From positions 1,240,001 through 1,304,000 of the forward strand of contig NZ_CP048833.1 of NCBI RefSeq assembly GCF_012971725.1: a stretch of DNA of 64,000 nucleotides, in the 5' to 3' direction. Below are positions 17,278-26,076 of this stretch, in pieces (position 1 is the first letter of the stretch; each line of letters begins with the position of its first letter). A program made the translations under genes and the position numbers. A model generated the notes under the pieces. That model made no database searches. It had not been told where the DNA came from and saw only the letters and a program-made list of their open reading frames with translations. The DNA comes from Pseudomonas multiresinivorans (GTDB taxonomy: Bacteria > Pseudomonadota > Gammaproteobacteria > Pseudomonadales > Pseudomonadaceae).

Positions 17278-18165
17278 ATGACACCCGCATCTGAGGTGCC
17301 TGTGGAATACCCGCTGATTTCCGTGCTGGTACCTTGCTACAACCGCCAGCGCTATATCGAAGAAGCGCTGCTGAGCATTCTCGAACAGGACTATCCGAAC
17401 TTCGAACTGATCGTCGTCGATGACGGTTCGCAGGATGCGAGTGCGCAGAAGATCCAGGCGTTGCAGCAGCGCTTTGATTTCCAGTTCTTTCGCCAGGCTA
17501 ATACAGGGGTGAGTGGTGCCCTCAATACGGCGCTTGGTCATGCCCGAGGTGAGTTCATTGCTACACCGGACTCAGATGATGTCATGTTGCCTGGAAGGCT
17601 GAGTGTTCAGGCGGCTTATCTACAGGCAAATCCCGACGTCGGCTGCGTAGGCAGCAAAGTGGTGTACATCGATGAGCAAGGAAGCAGAATAAAATCTGAG
17701 AAGGCATCGGAAGTCTGCCGGCTTACTTTCGATGAGTTGCTTGCCAACGCTCGTGCAGTGGGCGGCGGGGTTGCCATGTATCGGCACGAGGCTTTGAGGC
17801 GTGCCGGCTTCTACGATTCGGAGATCCGTGTTCAGGATTTCCAGATCACTCTCAAGATCGCTTACCTTGGCTACCGAGTCGATGTTCTTCCGGACCATGG
17901 GACCCTCTATCGCCAACACTCCAGCAATTTGTCCAGGACGCTGTATCGGCAGCAGTTGATCTACGACCTGATGGCCATAAACCCCTATCGTGATCACCCT
18001 TGCTACCGGAAGGGCCTGGCCTGTGTGGTCAACAAGGCGCTCAAGCATTCGGTTGTCAACGACAAGGCGTATGCATGGTCGGTTCTGCTGAAGCTGCCGC
18101 TCTGGAACTGGAATCGCGTTACCTTGCGGCGTTTGCGCCATCTGTTGTTCAAGTTCAGTCGTTAA
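17278..18165 (+). CDS. wapR: GT2 glycosyltransferase, WapR-like rhamnosyltransferase
   Basis: 295 residues, GT-A fold. PLISVLVPCYNRQRYIEEAL opens the nucleotide-sugar domain, VVDDGSQDAS and ATPDSDDVMLPGRL supply the Asp residues that bind metal and UDP/TDP-sugar. By position (ssg, this gene, waaL) it corresponds to PAO1 WapR, which adds the alpha-1,3-rhamnose of the capped core, the acceptor for O-antigen. Sequence identity to WapR cannot be measured here, so the specificity is inferred from synteny. It overlaps waaL by one base (TAATG). Base composition between 17500 and 18200 is visibly more AT-rich than in the waa genes. Confidence 0.78.
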   Translation: MTPASEVPVEYPLISVLVPCYNRQRYIEEALLSILEQDYPNFELIVVDDGSQDASAQKIQALQQRFDFQFFRQANTGVSGALNTALGHARGEFIATPDSDDVMLPGRLSVQAAYLQANPDVGCVGSKVVYIDEQGSRIKSEKASEVCRLTFDELLANARAVGGGVAMYRHEALRRAGFYDSEIRVQDFQITLKIAYLGYRVDVLPDHGTLYRQHSSNLSRTLYRQQLIYDLMAINPYRDHPCYRKGLACVVNKALKHSVVNDKAYAWSVLLKLPLWNWNRVTLRRLRHLLFKFSR

Positions 18166-19403
18166 TGAATAAGTTGCTTATGAAAAAACTGATGGTGCGC
18201 GCCTGGAATCTCTGGTGTCCCACGGTGGGACCTATTGGTAGCCGCCTCGGAAAGGGCAGTCGGATTGCCGAGGCCATGCTCGGTGTCGGCGTGCTCTGGA
18301 GTATCGGGGGCGTACTGCTGACCCCGAGCATGAAGTTTTACTTCAACATGGTCCTGCTGTTCGGTTACCTCCCGGCGCTGTGGCTGAGTGTGGCGCGCCG
18401 TCGCGAGCTGGTCCACGTCCTTTCTTCGCACCGGGAAGCCTGGTTGCTCTTGGCGCTGTTCGGCTGGGCGGCTCTGTCGCTGCTCTGGGCCGAGGGAGTA
18501 GAAGAGCCGTTCAATGTGCTCAAGCGTGTCTCCCTCTTCATGCTGCTGGTGCTCGGTTGGGTACTTTGGGGGCGCTCGGACGAACGCAGGCTTCGGTTGT
18601 CGCTACTGTCACTGGTTACCCTGGCCGGGGCCTACAGTCTGCTGGCGCTGCTCTTGCAGCCCCATTACGACGCGCATCGGCTCAACGGTTTCGGGGGCTT
18701 CCTTGATAACCCCAACTCGGCGGCGTATGCGGTTGCCTTCATAGTCGTGATGGGCGTTCCGCTGGTGCCGCGCAAGGGCTGGCAGCAATTGCCCTGGGTG
18801 ACCCTGCTGGCCGCGGCGTTGCTGTATGTCGGCCTGTGCGGTAGCCGCGGCGCATTGCTGGCGTTGACGGTGACGGCGGTCCTGAGTCTGCTGCTGGTGC
18901 CTGGGCGCGTTGCCAAGCTGCTGCCGCTACTGCTGCTGCTGGGTGGCGGAGCTTTGTTCTTCTTCGAACCCGCACTCATCCTTCGAGGTGACTCCGAACG
19001 CCTGGAGCTGCTACGTAGCGCCTGGCCGTTGGTGCGCGAGCATTTCTGGGTGGGTGTGGGGTTGGGGGGAGACTATGCGGTGAGTGGGCCTGGCGGGATC
19101 TATCATCGCGGGGCTCATAACTTCCTGGTTCACACCTCGATTCAGTATGGTGTGCCGTCCCTTCTGGTATTCCTGGTGATGTGGTTCATGGTCGGCCTGC
19201 GCGCCTGGTGTTGCCGTACGCGAGCGCTAGGGCTATCCGTTTTGTTGCTCTGGGTATTTTCCAGCGTCGCCATGCAGTTTGACGTGTTCAGCCTCTGGGA
19301 GCGCACGCGCGCAATGTGGCTGATGCCATGGGTGGTGATCCTGCTGGGGCTGTGTCTCGAGCGCTGGCCTCAGGCGAGGCCGGCGATCATGGAGCCGCGC
19401 TAA
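18165..19403 (+). CDS. waaL: O-antigen ligase WaaL
   Basis: 412 residues with about 10-12 hydrophobic segments, typical of WaaL/Wzy-like polytopic inner-membrane proteins. The enzyme moves O-antigen from undecaprenyl diphosphate to the lipid A core in the periplasm. A large periplasmic loop near residues 270-330 holds RGAHNFLVHTSIQYG, with the His expected for the ligase. The ATG at 18165 overlaps the upstream stop; in-frame starts further upstream lie inside the wapR-like gene. The 3' end overlaps the opposing kinase gene by 17 bp. Confidence 0.9.
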   Translation: MNKLLMKKLMVRAWNLWCPTVGPIGSRLGKGSRIAEAMLGVGVLWSIGGVLLTPSMKFYFNMVLLFGYLPALWLSVARRRELVHVLSSHREAWLLLALFGWAALSLLWAEGVEEPFNVLKRVSLFMLLVLGWVLWGRSDERRLRLSLLSLVTLAGAYSLLALLLQPHYDAHRLNGFGGFLDNPNSAAYAVAFIVVMGVPLVPRKGWQQLPWVTLLAAALLYVGLCGSRGALLALTVTAVLSLLLVPGRVAKLLPLLLLLGGGALFFFEPALILRGDSERLELLRSAWPLVREHFWVGVGLGGDYAVSGPGGIYHRGAHNFLVHTSIQYGVPSLLVFLVMWFMVGLRAWCCRTRALGLSVLLLWVFSSVAMQFDVFSLWERTRAMWLMPWVVILLGLCLERWPQARPAIMEPR

Positions 19404-20040
19404 GAATCGCCTCGAGCTCCTGCTGGCTCCAGCGCACTCGGCTGCTTGCCAGGTAGGCTCTGGCGAGGCCGCTGGTGTGGCCACCGGCGAGCAGCCATTG
19501 GCGGTCGCTGTCGTAGCGCAGCATGTGGGCGAAGTTGCGTTTGCGCTGCTGGCGCGACAGGGCGCGGCGATGTTTCTTCATGTCGGCGAGGTCGATCAGG
19601 CCCAGGGTGCCTTCGGGGGTCTTCACCACGTTGCCCAGGTGCAGCGAGCGGAAGTACACGCCCTGGTCATGCAGCTCTGCGATCAGCTCGCCCAATTGGG
19701 CCGCCAGGTGCGTATCCGCTTCTCCGGCCGCAATCACCTGACGCAACGTGTCGCCTGGTAGCGGCTGATAATGCACCGCATCACGGGCGATCTCCGCAAT
19801 GCGGTAGACCGCAATGATCCGCGGGCAGGGCACCGCCAGGCGCTGCAGTGTCTCGGTGTTGTCGGCGAAGCGCTGCGCGTAAGGATAGAGCGCGGCCGAG
19901 GATATCAGTCGCTTGCGCCGGAACAGCTTGAGGAAGTTGCCATCGGCCAGGCACAGGACCTTGTCGCCATGCTTGTCGGCTTCCAGCACCTGGGCGCCGG
20001 CGCGCAGCGCTTCGTAGGCGGAGAGAGCAAGGTCTTGCAT
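19387..20040 (-). CDS. Kinase-fold protein next to msbA (PA4998 type, toluene-tolerance-like)
   Basis: 217 residues starting MQDLALSAYEALRAGAQ. It is a compact relative of the WaaP/Kdo kinase superfamily: GNFLKLFRRKRL has the Lys of the ATP site, and LGLIDLADMK the late Asp. The catalytic loop reads FRSLHLGN, lacking the standard HxD aspartate. Its stop lies inside waaL on the other strand (17 bp convergent overlap), and it diverges from msbA over 100 bp. Orthologous to PAO1 PA4998 by position. Function not established; a role in core or lipid A handling is suggested only by context. Confidence 0.78.
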   Translation of the reverse strand: MQDLALSAYEALRAGAQVLEADKHGDKVLCLADGNFLKLFRRKRLISSAALYPYAQRFADNTETLQRLAVPCPRIIAVYRIAEIARDAVHYQPLPGDTLRQVIAAGEADTHLAAQLGELIAELHDQGVYFRSLHLGNVVKTPEGTLGLIDLADMKKHRRALSRQQRKRNFAHMLRYDSDRQWLLAGGHTSGLARAYLASSRVRWSQQELEAILSAAP

Positions 20041-20105
20041 AACGGGTTCCTGAATCGATAGCCGGCTATAGTAGCCCACCCGCCGGGCAAACGAGAGCGC
20101 TGTGT

Positions 20106-20111
20106 TATAAT
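20106..20111 (+). promoter_or_regulatory. Candidate -10 box for msbA
   Basis: TATAAT, the perfect sigma-70 -10 hexamer, 29 bp before the msbA ATG in an otherwise GC-rich stretch. No matching -35 is evident at 16-18 bp spacing. Confidence 0.4.
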
Positions 20112-20140
20112 CGCCGACCTTTTAAGCGTGCGATTCCTAC

Positions 20141-21970
20141 ATGTCCGGTAAAGAACCCCAGGCAACTTCCAGCCTGAAGATCTACTTCCGACTGCTGTCC
20201 TATGTGCGCCCGTATATCGGGATGTTCCTGCTCAGCATCATCGGCTTCCTGATCTTCGCCGCGACCCAGCCGATGCTGGCGGGCATCCTCAAGTATTTCG
20301 TCGACGGCCTGGCCCATCCGGATGCCAAGCTGTTCCCCAATTCCTCCGTGGCCTGGCTCAGTGACCTGTCGCTGCTCTACGCAGTGCCGCTGCTGGTGGT
20401 GCTGATCGCCGTCTGGCAAGGCGTTGGCTCCTTCCTCGGCAACTACTTCATTGCCAAGGTTTCCCTGGGGCTGGTGCAGGATCTGCGCATTGCGCTGTTC
20501 AACAACCTGCTGACCTTGCCCAACCGCTATTTCGACAGCAACAACTCCGGCCACCTGATCTCACGCATTACCTTCAACGTGACCATGGTCACCGGTGCGG
20601 CCACCGATGCCATCAAGGTCGTGATCCGCGAAGGCATGACCGTGGTCTTCCTGTTCCTCTCGTTGCTGTGGATGAACTGGAAGCTGACCCTGGTGATGCT
20701 CGCCATCCTGCCGATCATCGCCGTGATGGTGACGACCGCCAGCCGCAAGTTCCGCAAGCAGAGCAAGAAGATCCAGGTGGCCATGGGCGATGTGACCCAT
20801 GTGTCCTCCGAGACCATCCAGGGCTATCGCGTGGTCCGCAGCTTCGGCGGCGAGCCCTACGAGCGTGAGCGCTTCCGCCACGTGACCAACGAGAACACCA
20901 GCAAGAACCTGCGCATGAACAAGACCTCGGCGATCTACACGCCGATGCTGCAGCTGGTGATCTACAGCGCCATGGCCGTGCTGCTGTATCTGGTACTGCT
21001 GCTGCGTGGCGATGCCACCGTCGGCGACCTGGTGGCCTACATCTCCATGGCCGGCCTGCTGCCCAAACCGATCCGCCAGCTCTCCGAAGTCAGCTCCACC
21101 ATCCAGAAGGGCGTGGCCGGTGCCGAGAGTATCTTCGAGCAGCTCGATGAGCAGCCCGAAGTGGACAACGGCACCGTCGAGCGTGACCGCGTACAGGGCC
21201 GCCTGGAGGTGAAGAACCTCAGCTTCACCTACCCAGGCACCGAGCGGAAAGTCCTGAACGAACTGAACTTCAGCGTCGAGCCGGGCCAGATGGTGGCGCT
21301 GGTCGGTCGTTCCGGCAGCGGCAAGTCGACGCTCGCCAACCTGATCCCGCGCTTCTACGACCACAGCGAAGGGCAGATCCTGCTCGATGGCACGGACGTC
21401 GAAGACTACAAGCTGACCAATCTGCGCCGGCACATCGCCCTGGTGACCCAGCAGGTCAACCTGTTCAACGACAGCGTGCTCAACAACATTGCCTATGGCG
21501 ACCTCGCCAGCAAACCGCGCGAAGCGGTGGAGAAGGCGGCCGAAGATGCCTTTGCCCGCGAGTTCATCGACCGTCTTCCTGAAGGCTTCGATACCGAAGT
21601 CGGCGAGAACGGCGTGATGCTCTCCGGCGGCCAGCGCCAGCGCCTGGCAATTGCCCGCGCGCTGCTCAAGGATGCGCCGGTGCTGATCCTCGACGAGGCC
21701 ACCTCGGCGCTGGACACCGAGTCCGAACGGCACATCCAGGCCGCCCTGGAGAAGGTCATGGAAGGCCGCACCACGCTGGTCATCGCCCACCGCCTGAGCA
21801 CCATCGAGGCGGCGGACCTGATCCTGGTGATGGACCAGGGCCATATCGTCGAGCGCGGCACCCACGATCAGCTGATCGCCCAGAACGGCTACTACGCCCG
21901 TCTGCACGCCCGCCAGTTCGCCGACGATCCGGTCGACGGCAACGAATTGAGCGTCGAGCAGCCGGTATGA
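20141..21970 (+). CDS. msbA: Lipid A export ATP-binding/permease protein MsbA
   Basis: 609 residues, a homodimeric half-type ABC exporter that flips lipid A-core across the inner membrane. The first 320 residues contain six membrane spans (for example IGMFLLSIIGFLIFAATQP). The nucleotide-binding domain has Walker A GRSGSGKST near residue 390, signature LSGGQRQRLAIARAL near 495, Walker B VLILDEATSALD near 515 and the H-loop VIAHRLST. Length and order are normal. Divergent from the kinase-like gene; mig-14 follows after 22 bp, so msbA, mig-14 and perhaps dnpA could share a message. Confidence 0.96.
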   Translation: MSGKEPQATSSLKIYFRLLSYVRPYIGMFLLSIIGFLIFAATQPMLAGILKYFVDGLAHPDAKLFPNSSVAWLSDLSLLYAVPLLVVLIAVWQGVGSFLGNYFIAKVSLGLVQDLRIALFNNLLTLPNRYFDSNNSGHLISRITFNVTMVTGAATDAIKVVIREGMTVVFLFLSLLWMNWKLTLVMLAILPIIAVMVTTASRKFRKQSKKIQVAMGDVTHVSSETIQGYRVVRSFGGEPYERERFRHVTNENTSKNLRMNKTSAIYTPMLQLVIYSAMAVLLYLVLLLRGDATVGDLVAYISMAGLLPKPIRQLSEVSSTIQKGVAGAESIFEQLDEQPEVDNGTVERDRVQGRLEVKNLSFTYPGTERKVLNELNFSVEPGQMVALVGRSGSGKSTLANLIPRFYDHSEGQILLDGTDVEDYKLTNLRRHIALVTQQVNLFNDSVLNNIAYGDLASKPREAVEKAAEDAFAREFIDRLPEGFDTEVGENGVMLSGGQRQRLAIARALLKDAPVLILDEATSALDTESERHIQAALEKVMEGRTTLVIAHRLSTIEAADLILVMDQGHIVERGTHDQLIAQNGYYARLHARQFADDPVDGNELSVEQPV

Positions 21971-21992
21971 CGCTGGAGCGGAACACCCTGGC

Positions 21993-22889
21993 ATGCTGAA
22001 TCGTCTGCGAGTCTTCCGCGAACGCGGCTGGACGCCCATCACGGCGGCAGACTATGCCGCCGCCTGGCACCGGTTTGGTGGCAGCGTCGCTACCCACCCC
22101 GACGTCGTCGAGCGCCTGGCCGCCCTGGCCGGTATCCCGGTGCGCTACCTCGGTTGGTTCGAAGGCGACGAACTGCGCGCCGCCGTGGCCACCTGGGGGC
22201 GCAACCTGGCGTTGTCCAAGGACGTGCTCAAGCGCGAGGGCAAGAAGGCGTTGTTCGACCTGGGCAATGCCGAAATCATCCTGCCGATCGCCGACGGCGC
22301 GCGCATCGAGCTGCGCCATCAGGTGCGCTACCTCTCCGAGCTGAACCGCGAGCAGGTCAGCGACGCCCGCGAGCAGCCCGAGCAACTGGCGATGAACCGC
22401 GCGCCGGCCGACTTCTCGAAAAAATTCCGTTACAACCAGCGCCGCGAACAGCGTTTGCTGGAAGAGGCGGGCGGTGTGCTGCAGCCGATGAGCGAGCTGA
22501 GCCCCGAGGAGCAGGCGAGCATTTATGCCGACCTGTTCCAGCGCCGCTGGGAGTTCGAGGTGCCGGGGAAGGCGCGGCTGGCCGAAGTGTTCGGCCTGAT
22601 GCGCGAGTTCATGCGTGGTTCGCTGGTGCGCCTGGACGGCGAGCCGGTGGCGATCCAGATTCTCTACCGCGTCGAGGCGCCGAAATGGATCAGCGTCGAA
22701 TACATAAATGGCGGCGTGGCACCGGAGAACCGTGAGTTCAGCCCCGGCAGCGTGCTCAGCTTCGTCAATACCCAGGAGGCCTGGGCCGAGGCCGAGGCAC
22801 TGGGCAAGCCGCTGCGCTACTCCTTCGGCCGCGCCGACCGCGAGTACAAGGACCGCTGGTGTCACCGGGTGCCGGTGTTCCAGGTCTGA
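21993..22889 (+). CDS. mig-14: Mig-14-like antimicrobial peptide resistance protein
   Basis: 298 residues, the Mig-14 length. Mig-14 is an inner-membrane-associated protein needed for survival against cationic peptides in Salmonella and P. aeruginosa. The protein opens MLNRLRVFRERGWTPITAAD, has KFRYNQRREQRLLEEAGG in the middle, and a GNAT-like C-terminal half with VRLDGEPVAIQILYRVEAP and a family-specific end FGRADREYKDRWCHRVPVF. In PAO1 the orthologue PA5003 sits between wapH and dnpA; here it follows msbA. A REP cluster separates it from dnpA. Confidence 0.85.
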   Translation: MLNRLRVFRERGWTPITAADYAAAWHRFGGSVATHPDVVERLAALAGIPVRYLGWFEGDELRAAVATWGRNLALSKDVLKREGKKALFDLGNAEIILPIADGARIELRHQVRYLSELNREQVSDAREQPEQLAMNRAPADFSKKFRYNQRREQRLLEEAGGVLQPMSELSPEEQASIYADLFQRRWEFEVPGKARLAEVFGLMREFMRGSLVRLDGEPVAIQILYRVEAPKWISVEYINGGVAPENREFSPGSVLSFVNTQEAWAEAEALGKPLRYSFGRADREYKDRWCHRVPVFQV

Positions 22890-22900
22890 CCCCGCTTTTC

Positions 22901-22992
22901 GTAGGAGCGAGCTTGCTCGCGAACCGCATGACACGGCAGTGCCAGGCGGAACACCGTTCGCGAGCAAGGGCCAGGCGCCCCCTCGCTCCTAC
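22901..22992. repeat. REP pair (type A) with a disrupted right arm
   Basis: Left arm 22901-22924 is intact. The right arm (22956-22992) is split at the centre of its stem by 13 extra bases (22969-22981). Eight of these (22970-22977, GCCAGGCG) repeat a stretch in the spacer at 22941-22948. Heads point outward. Confidence 0.88.
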
Positions 22993-23020
22993 AGTTCGTG
23001 CACGGTGCCTTGGCCCGTGC

Positions 23021-23044
23021 GTAGGAGCGGACTGCGTCCGCGAT
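23021..23044. repeat. Single REP (type B)
   Basis: GTAGGAGCGGACTGCGTCCG followed by CGAT: the same GTAGGAGCG head as type A but with a GCGGAC/GTCCGC stem. It ends 20 bp before the dnpA ATG, close to its ribosome binding site. Confidence 0.85.
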
Positions 23045-23064
23045 CGGTTTCCACGGAGAACGAC

Positions 23065-24477
23065 ATGACCGCCCGCAAACAGCAACTGCTCAAACAGCAC
23101 CGCCGCAAGAAGCGTGTGGTCCTGCTCGTTGCCCTGCTGGCGCTGATCCTGCTGGGTATCCTCGCGCCCTGGTGGAGTGTGCCGCTGGCCGTGTTGCTCG
23201 GCTGGGTCGCCCATGAGGCGTGGTTCGCCGATCACCTGTTCTACTCCCCGCGCGACGACTATCGCTACGACTTCCCCGAAGGCTCCATCGCACTGCCGGT
23301 CTCCCTGGGCGCGCACGGCTTGCACGTTGCCACCGGCGCGTTGCCGGAGCGGGAGGAGACCCTGGTGCTGGAGATCGAGGTGAAAGCCTCGTTGCTCGGC
23401 CGCTGGCTCGATCCGCAGGTAGTGATCGAGGGCGTCGAGAGCGACCGTCAGGACTTCGAACGGGGCGTCAGCGGCAAGCGCTACCTCAACCTCTCCGGTC
23501 AGGGTGAAGCGCTGCGTGCCGGGCGGCTGCGCATCCGCAACCGCCATTGCCGGCTGGCGCAGCAGGGCGTGCTGCATGCCTTCGACAATCCCGATTACGC
23601 CCGGCAGCGCCTGCTGATCATCGCCCCTCACGCGGATGACGCCGAACTGGCTGCCTTCGGCCAGTACAGCCGTTGCCCGGAAGCCTGGATCGTCACCCTG
23701 ACCCAGGGTGAAATCGAGGCCGAGCACTACCAGCGTCTCGGGCTGGGCAAGGCCGAGGCCGCCAGGCTCAAGGGCCGCCTGCGCACCTGGGACAGCATCG
23801 CCGCGCCGCTCTGGGGCGGGGTGCCTGCCGAGCGCTGCGTGCAGTTGGGTTACTACTGCCTGCAACTGCCGGCGATGTCGGCGGAACCGAGCAAGGCGTT
23901 CGGCTCCCGCGAGTCGGACGAGCACGATATCCGGACGGCTCGGGGCTTCAACTCGCTGAGCCTGCCGGGCGATAGCGACGGCGCACCGACCTGGCTCAAC
24001 CTGGTGGCCGATCTGACCTCGCTGATCGAGCACATCCGTCCGGAAGTCATCCTCACCGCGCATCCGGAACTGGACCCCCACGCCGATCACGTGCACGCCA
24101 CCCGCGCGACCCTGGAGGCCATCGAACGCAGCATCTGGAAGCCGCAGACCCTGCTGCTCTACGCCAACCACCTGCACGACAACGACCGCTGGCCCATGGG
24201 CCCGGCCGATGGCGGCATCGCCCTGCCACCTTGTATCGAGGCATTGCCGGCCGACCCGCTGTGGAGCCCGGTGCTGGATGCCGCGACGCGCATCGACAAG
24301 GCCCAGGCCCTGGCGTTGCAGCACGATCTGCAGACCCCGCTCACCGGCAAGAAGCGCCTGCGCCGGCTGATCCAGCGTGTGCTCGCCGGTCGCCAGTGGC
24401 CGGTCACCGGCGACGACGAGTTCTTCCGCAAGGCGGTGCGTCGCCACGAGCTGTTCTGGGTGCGCAGACTGCCCTGA
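23065..24477 (+). CDS. dnpA: PIG-L family de-N-acetylase DnpA
   Basis: 470 residues, matching PAO1 DnpA, a de-N-acetylase-like protein of the LPS core cluster linked to fluoroquinolone tolerance. The first 65 residues are basic, followed by two hydrophobic segments (VVLLVALLALILLGILAPWW), so it is membrane-anchored. The PIG-L domain starts with LLIIAPHADDAELAAFG near residue 185, where His-x-x-Asp-Asp binds zinc; the second His cluster is HPELDPHADHVHATRATLE. GGAG at 23054-23057 supports the ATG at 23065. Its location between mig-14 and hldE differs from PAO1, where the orthologue is next to ssg. Confidence 0.86.
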   Translation: MTARKQQLLKQHRRKKRVVLLVALLALILLGILAPWWSVPLAVLLGWVAHEAWFADHLFYSPRDDYRYDFPEGSIALPVSLGAHGLHVATGALPEREETLVLEIEVKASLLGRWLDPQVVIEGVESDRQDFERGVSGKRYLNLSGQGEALRAGRLRIRNRHCRLAQQGVLHAFDNPDYARQRLLIIAPHADDAELAAFGQYSRCPEAWIVTLTQGEIEAEHYQRLGLGKAEAARLKGRLRTWDSIAAPLWGGVPAERCVQLGYYCLQLPAMSAEPSKAFGSRESDEHDIRTARGFNSLSLPGDSDGAPTWLNLVADLTSLIEHIRPEVILTAHPELDPHADHVHATRATLEAIERSIWKPQTLLLYANHLHDNDRWPMGPADGGIALPPCIEALPADPLWSPVLDAATRIDKAQALALQHDLQTPLTGKKRLRRLIQRVLAGRQWPVTGDDEFFRKAVRRHELFWVRRLP

Positions 24478-24541
24478 CCGGCGCAAGTCGCACCGGGCGG
24501 CTATGGTATTATCCGCGGCGATTTCGACCTGCGGAGTTCCC

Positions 24542-25966
24542 ATGAAATTGACCATGCCCCGATTCGATCAGGCCCCCGTTCTAGTAGTCGGCGACGTGAT
24601 GCTCGACCGCTACTGGCACGGCGCGACCTCGCGCATCTCGCCCGAGGCCCCGGTGCCCGTGGTGCGGGTCGAGCAGCATGAGGACCGCCCCGGTGGCGCC
24701 GCCAACGTCGCGCTGAACCTCGCCGCCCTCGGCGCTCCGGCCTTCCTGGTCGGCGTCACCGGCGTCGACGAAGCCGCCGACAGCCTGAGCGACAGCCTGC
24801 AGGCCGTGGGCGTGACCACTCGCTTCCAGCGCATCGCCGGCCAGCCGACCATCGTCAAGCTGCGGGTCATGAGCCGTCACCAGCAACTGCTGCGCGTGGA
24901 CTTCGAGGAAGCCTTCCGCACTGACGCCGTGGCGCTGTCCGCCGACGTCGAGGCACTGCTGGACCAGGTCCGCGTGCTGGTGCTCTCCGACTACGGCAAG
25001 GGCGCGCTGAAGAACCACCAGGCACTGATCCAGGCCGCCCGCCAGCGTGGTATCCCGGTGCTGGCCGACCCCAAGGGCAAGGACTTCGCCATCTACCGTG
25101 GCGCCAGCCTGATCACCCCGAATCTTTCCGAATTCGAAGCCATCGTCGGTCGCTGCACCGATGAAGCCGACCTGGTTGCCAAGGGCCAGCAGCTGATGAC
25201 CGAGCTTGAACTCGGCGCGCTGCTGGTCACCCGCGGCGAGCACGGCATGACCTTGCTGCGCCCCGGCCATAGCGCCCTGCACCTGCCGGCCCGGGCCCGC
25301 GAAGTGTTCGACGTCACTGGCGCCGGCGATACCGTGATTTCCACCCTGGCCGGCGCCATCGCCGCTGGTGAGGATCTGCCGCAAGCCGTGGCCCTGGCCA
25401 ACCTCGCCGCCGGCATCGTCGTCGGCAAGCTCGGCACCGCCGCCATCAGCGCTCCCGAACTGCGCCGCGCCGTGCAGCGCGAGCAGGGCTCCGAGCGTGG
25501 CGTGCTGAGCCTCGACCAACTGCTGCTGGCCATTGAGGACGCCCGCGCCCACGGCGAGAAGATTGTCTTCACCAACGGCTGCTTCGACATCCTCCATGCG
25601 GGCCACGTGACCTACCTGGAACAGGCGCGCGCCCAGGGCGATCGCCTGATCGTCGGGGTCAACGACGACGGTTCGGTCACTCGCCTGAAAGGCCCGGGCC
25701 GCCCGATCAACAGCGTCGACCGCCGCATGGCAGTGCTCGCCGGCCTCGGCGCGGTGGACTGGGTTGTCAGCTTCGGCGAAGACACCCCCGAGCGCCTGCT
25801 TACCGAAGTTCGTCCGGACGTGCTGGTCAAAGGTGGCGACTACGGCGTCGAGCAGGTGGTCGGTGCCGACATCGTCAAGGCTTACGGCGGCGAAGTCCGC
25901 GTGCTGGGCCTGGTGGAAAACAGCTCCACCACCGCCATCGTCGAGAAGATTCGCCACCAGGGCTGA
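24542..25966 (+). CDS. hldE: Bifunctional heptose 7-phosphate kinase / heptose 1-phosphate adenyltransferase
   Basis: 474 residues, the standard fused enzyme of ADP-heptose synthesis, feeding WaaC and WaaF. The N-terminal ribokinase-like domain (about 1-320) opens with VLVVGDVMLDRYWHG and carries the PfkB catalytic motif DVTGAGDTVI near residue 260. The C-terminal cytidylyltransferase-like domain (about 340-474) has VFTNGCFDILHAGHVTYLEQ, including the HxGH nucleotide-binding motif. A TATTAT box at 24507-24512 may be its -10. The ATG at 24542 gives MKLTMPRFDQAPVLV; longer in-frame starts lie inside dnpA. Confidence 0.97.
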   Translation: MKLTMPRFDQAPVLVVGDVMLDRYWHGATSRISPEAPVPVVRVEQHEDRPGGAANVALNLAALGAPAFLVGVTGVDEAADSLSDSLQAVGVTTRFQRIAGQPTIVKLRVMSRHQQLLRVDFEEAFRTDAVALSADVEALLDQVRVLVLSDYGKGALKNHQALIQAARQRGIPVLADPKGKDFAIYRGASLITPNLSEFEAIVGRCTDEADLVAKGQQLMTELELGALLVTRGEHGMTLLRPGHSALHLPARAREVFDVTGAGDTVISTLAGAIAAGEDLPQAVALANLAAGIVVGKLGTAAISAPELRRAVQREQGSERGVLSLDQLLLAIEDARAHGEKIVFTNGCFDILHAGHVTYLEQARAQGDRLIVGVNDDGSVTRLKGPGRPINSVDRRMAVLAGLGAVDWVVSFGEDTPERLLTEVRPDVLVKGGDYGVEQVVGADIVKAYGGEVRVLGLVENSSTTAIVEKIRHQG

Positions 25967-26010
25967 TCTGCTTTCGCTAGCCTGGGCCGTTCCTGCAGGG
26001 AGCGCCTTTT

Positions 26011-26076
26011 GTAGGAGCGAGCTTGCTCGCGAACAAACCCCGCTGCGGGGCAATTCGCGGGCAAGCTCGCTCCTAC
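26011..26076. repeat. REP pair (type A) after hldE
   Basis: Left arm 26011-26034 intact, right arm 26053-26076 with one change in the tail (ATTCGCGGGCAAG). Heads outward, spacer of 18 bp, 45 bp after the hldE stop. Confidence 0.9.

Noticed and set aside
22901..23044. Clustered palindromes that could be read as a small CRISPR array
   Set aside because: Units are REP palindromes of two kinds, in opposite orientations, with irregular spacing and no cas genes.
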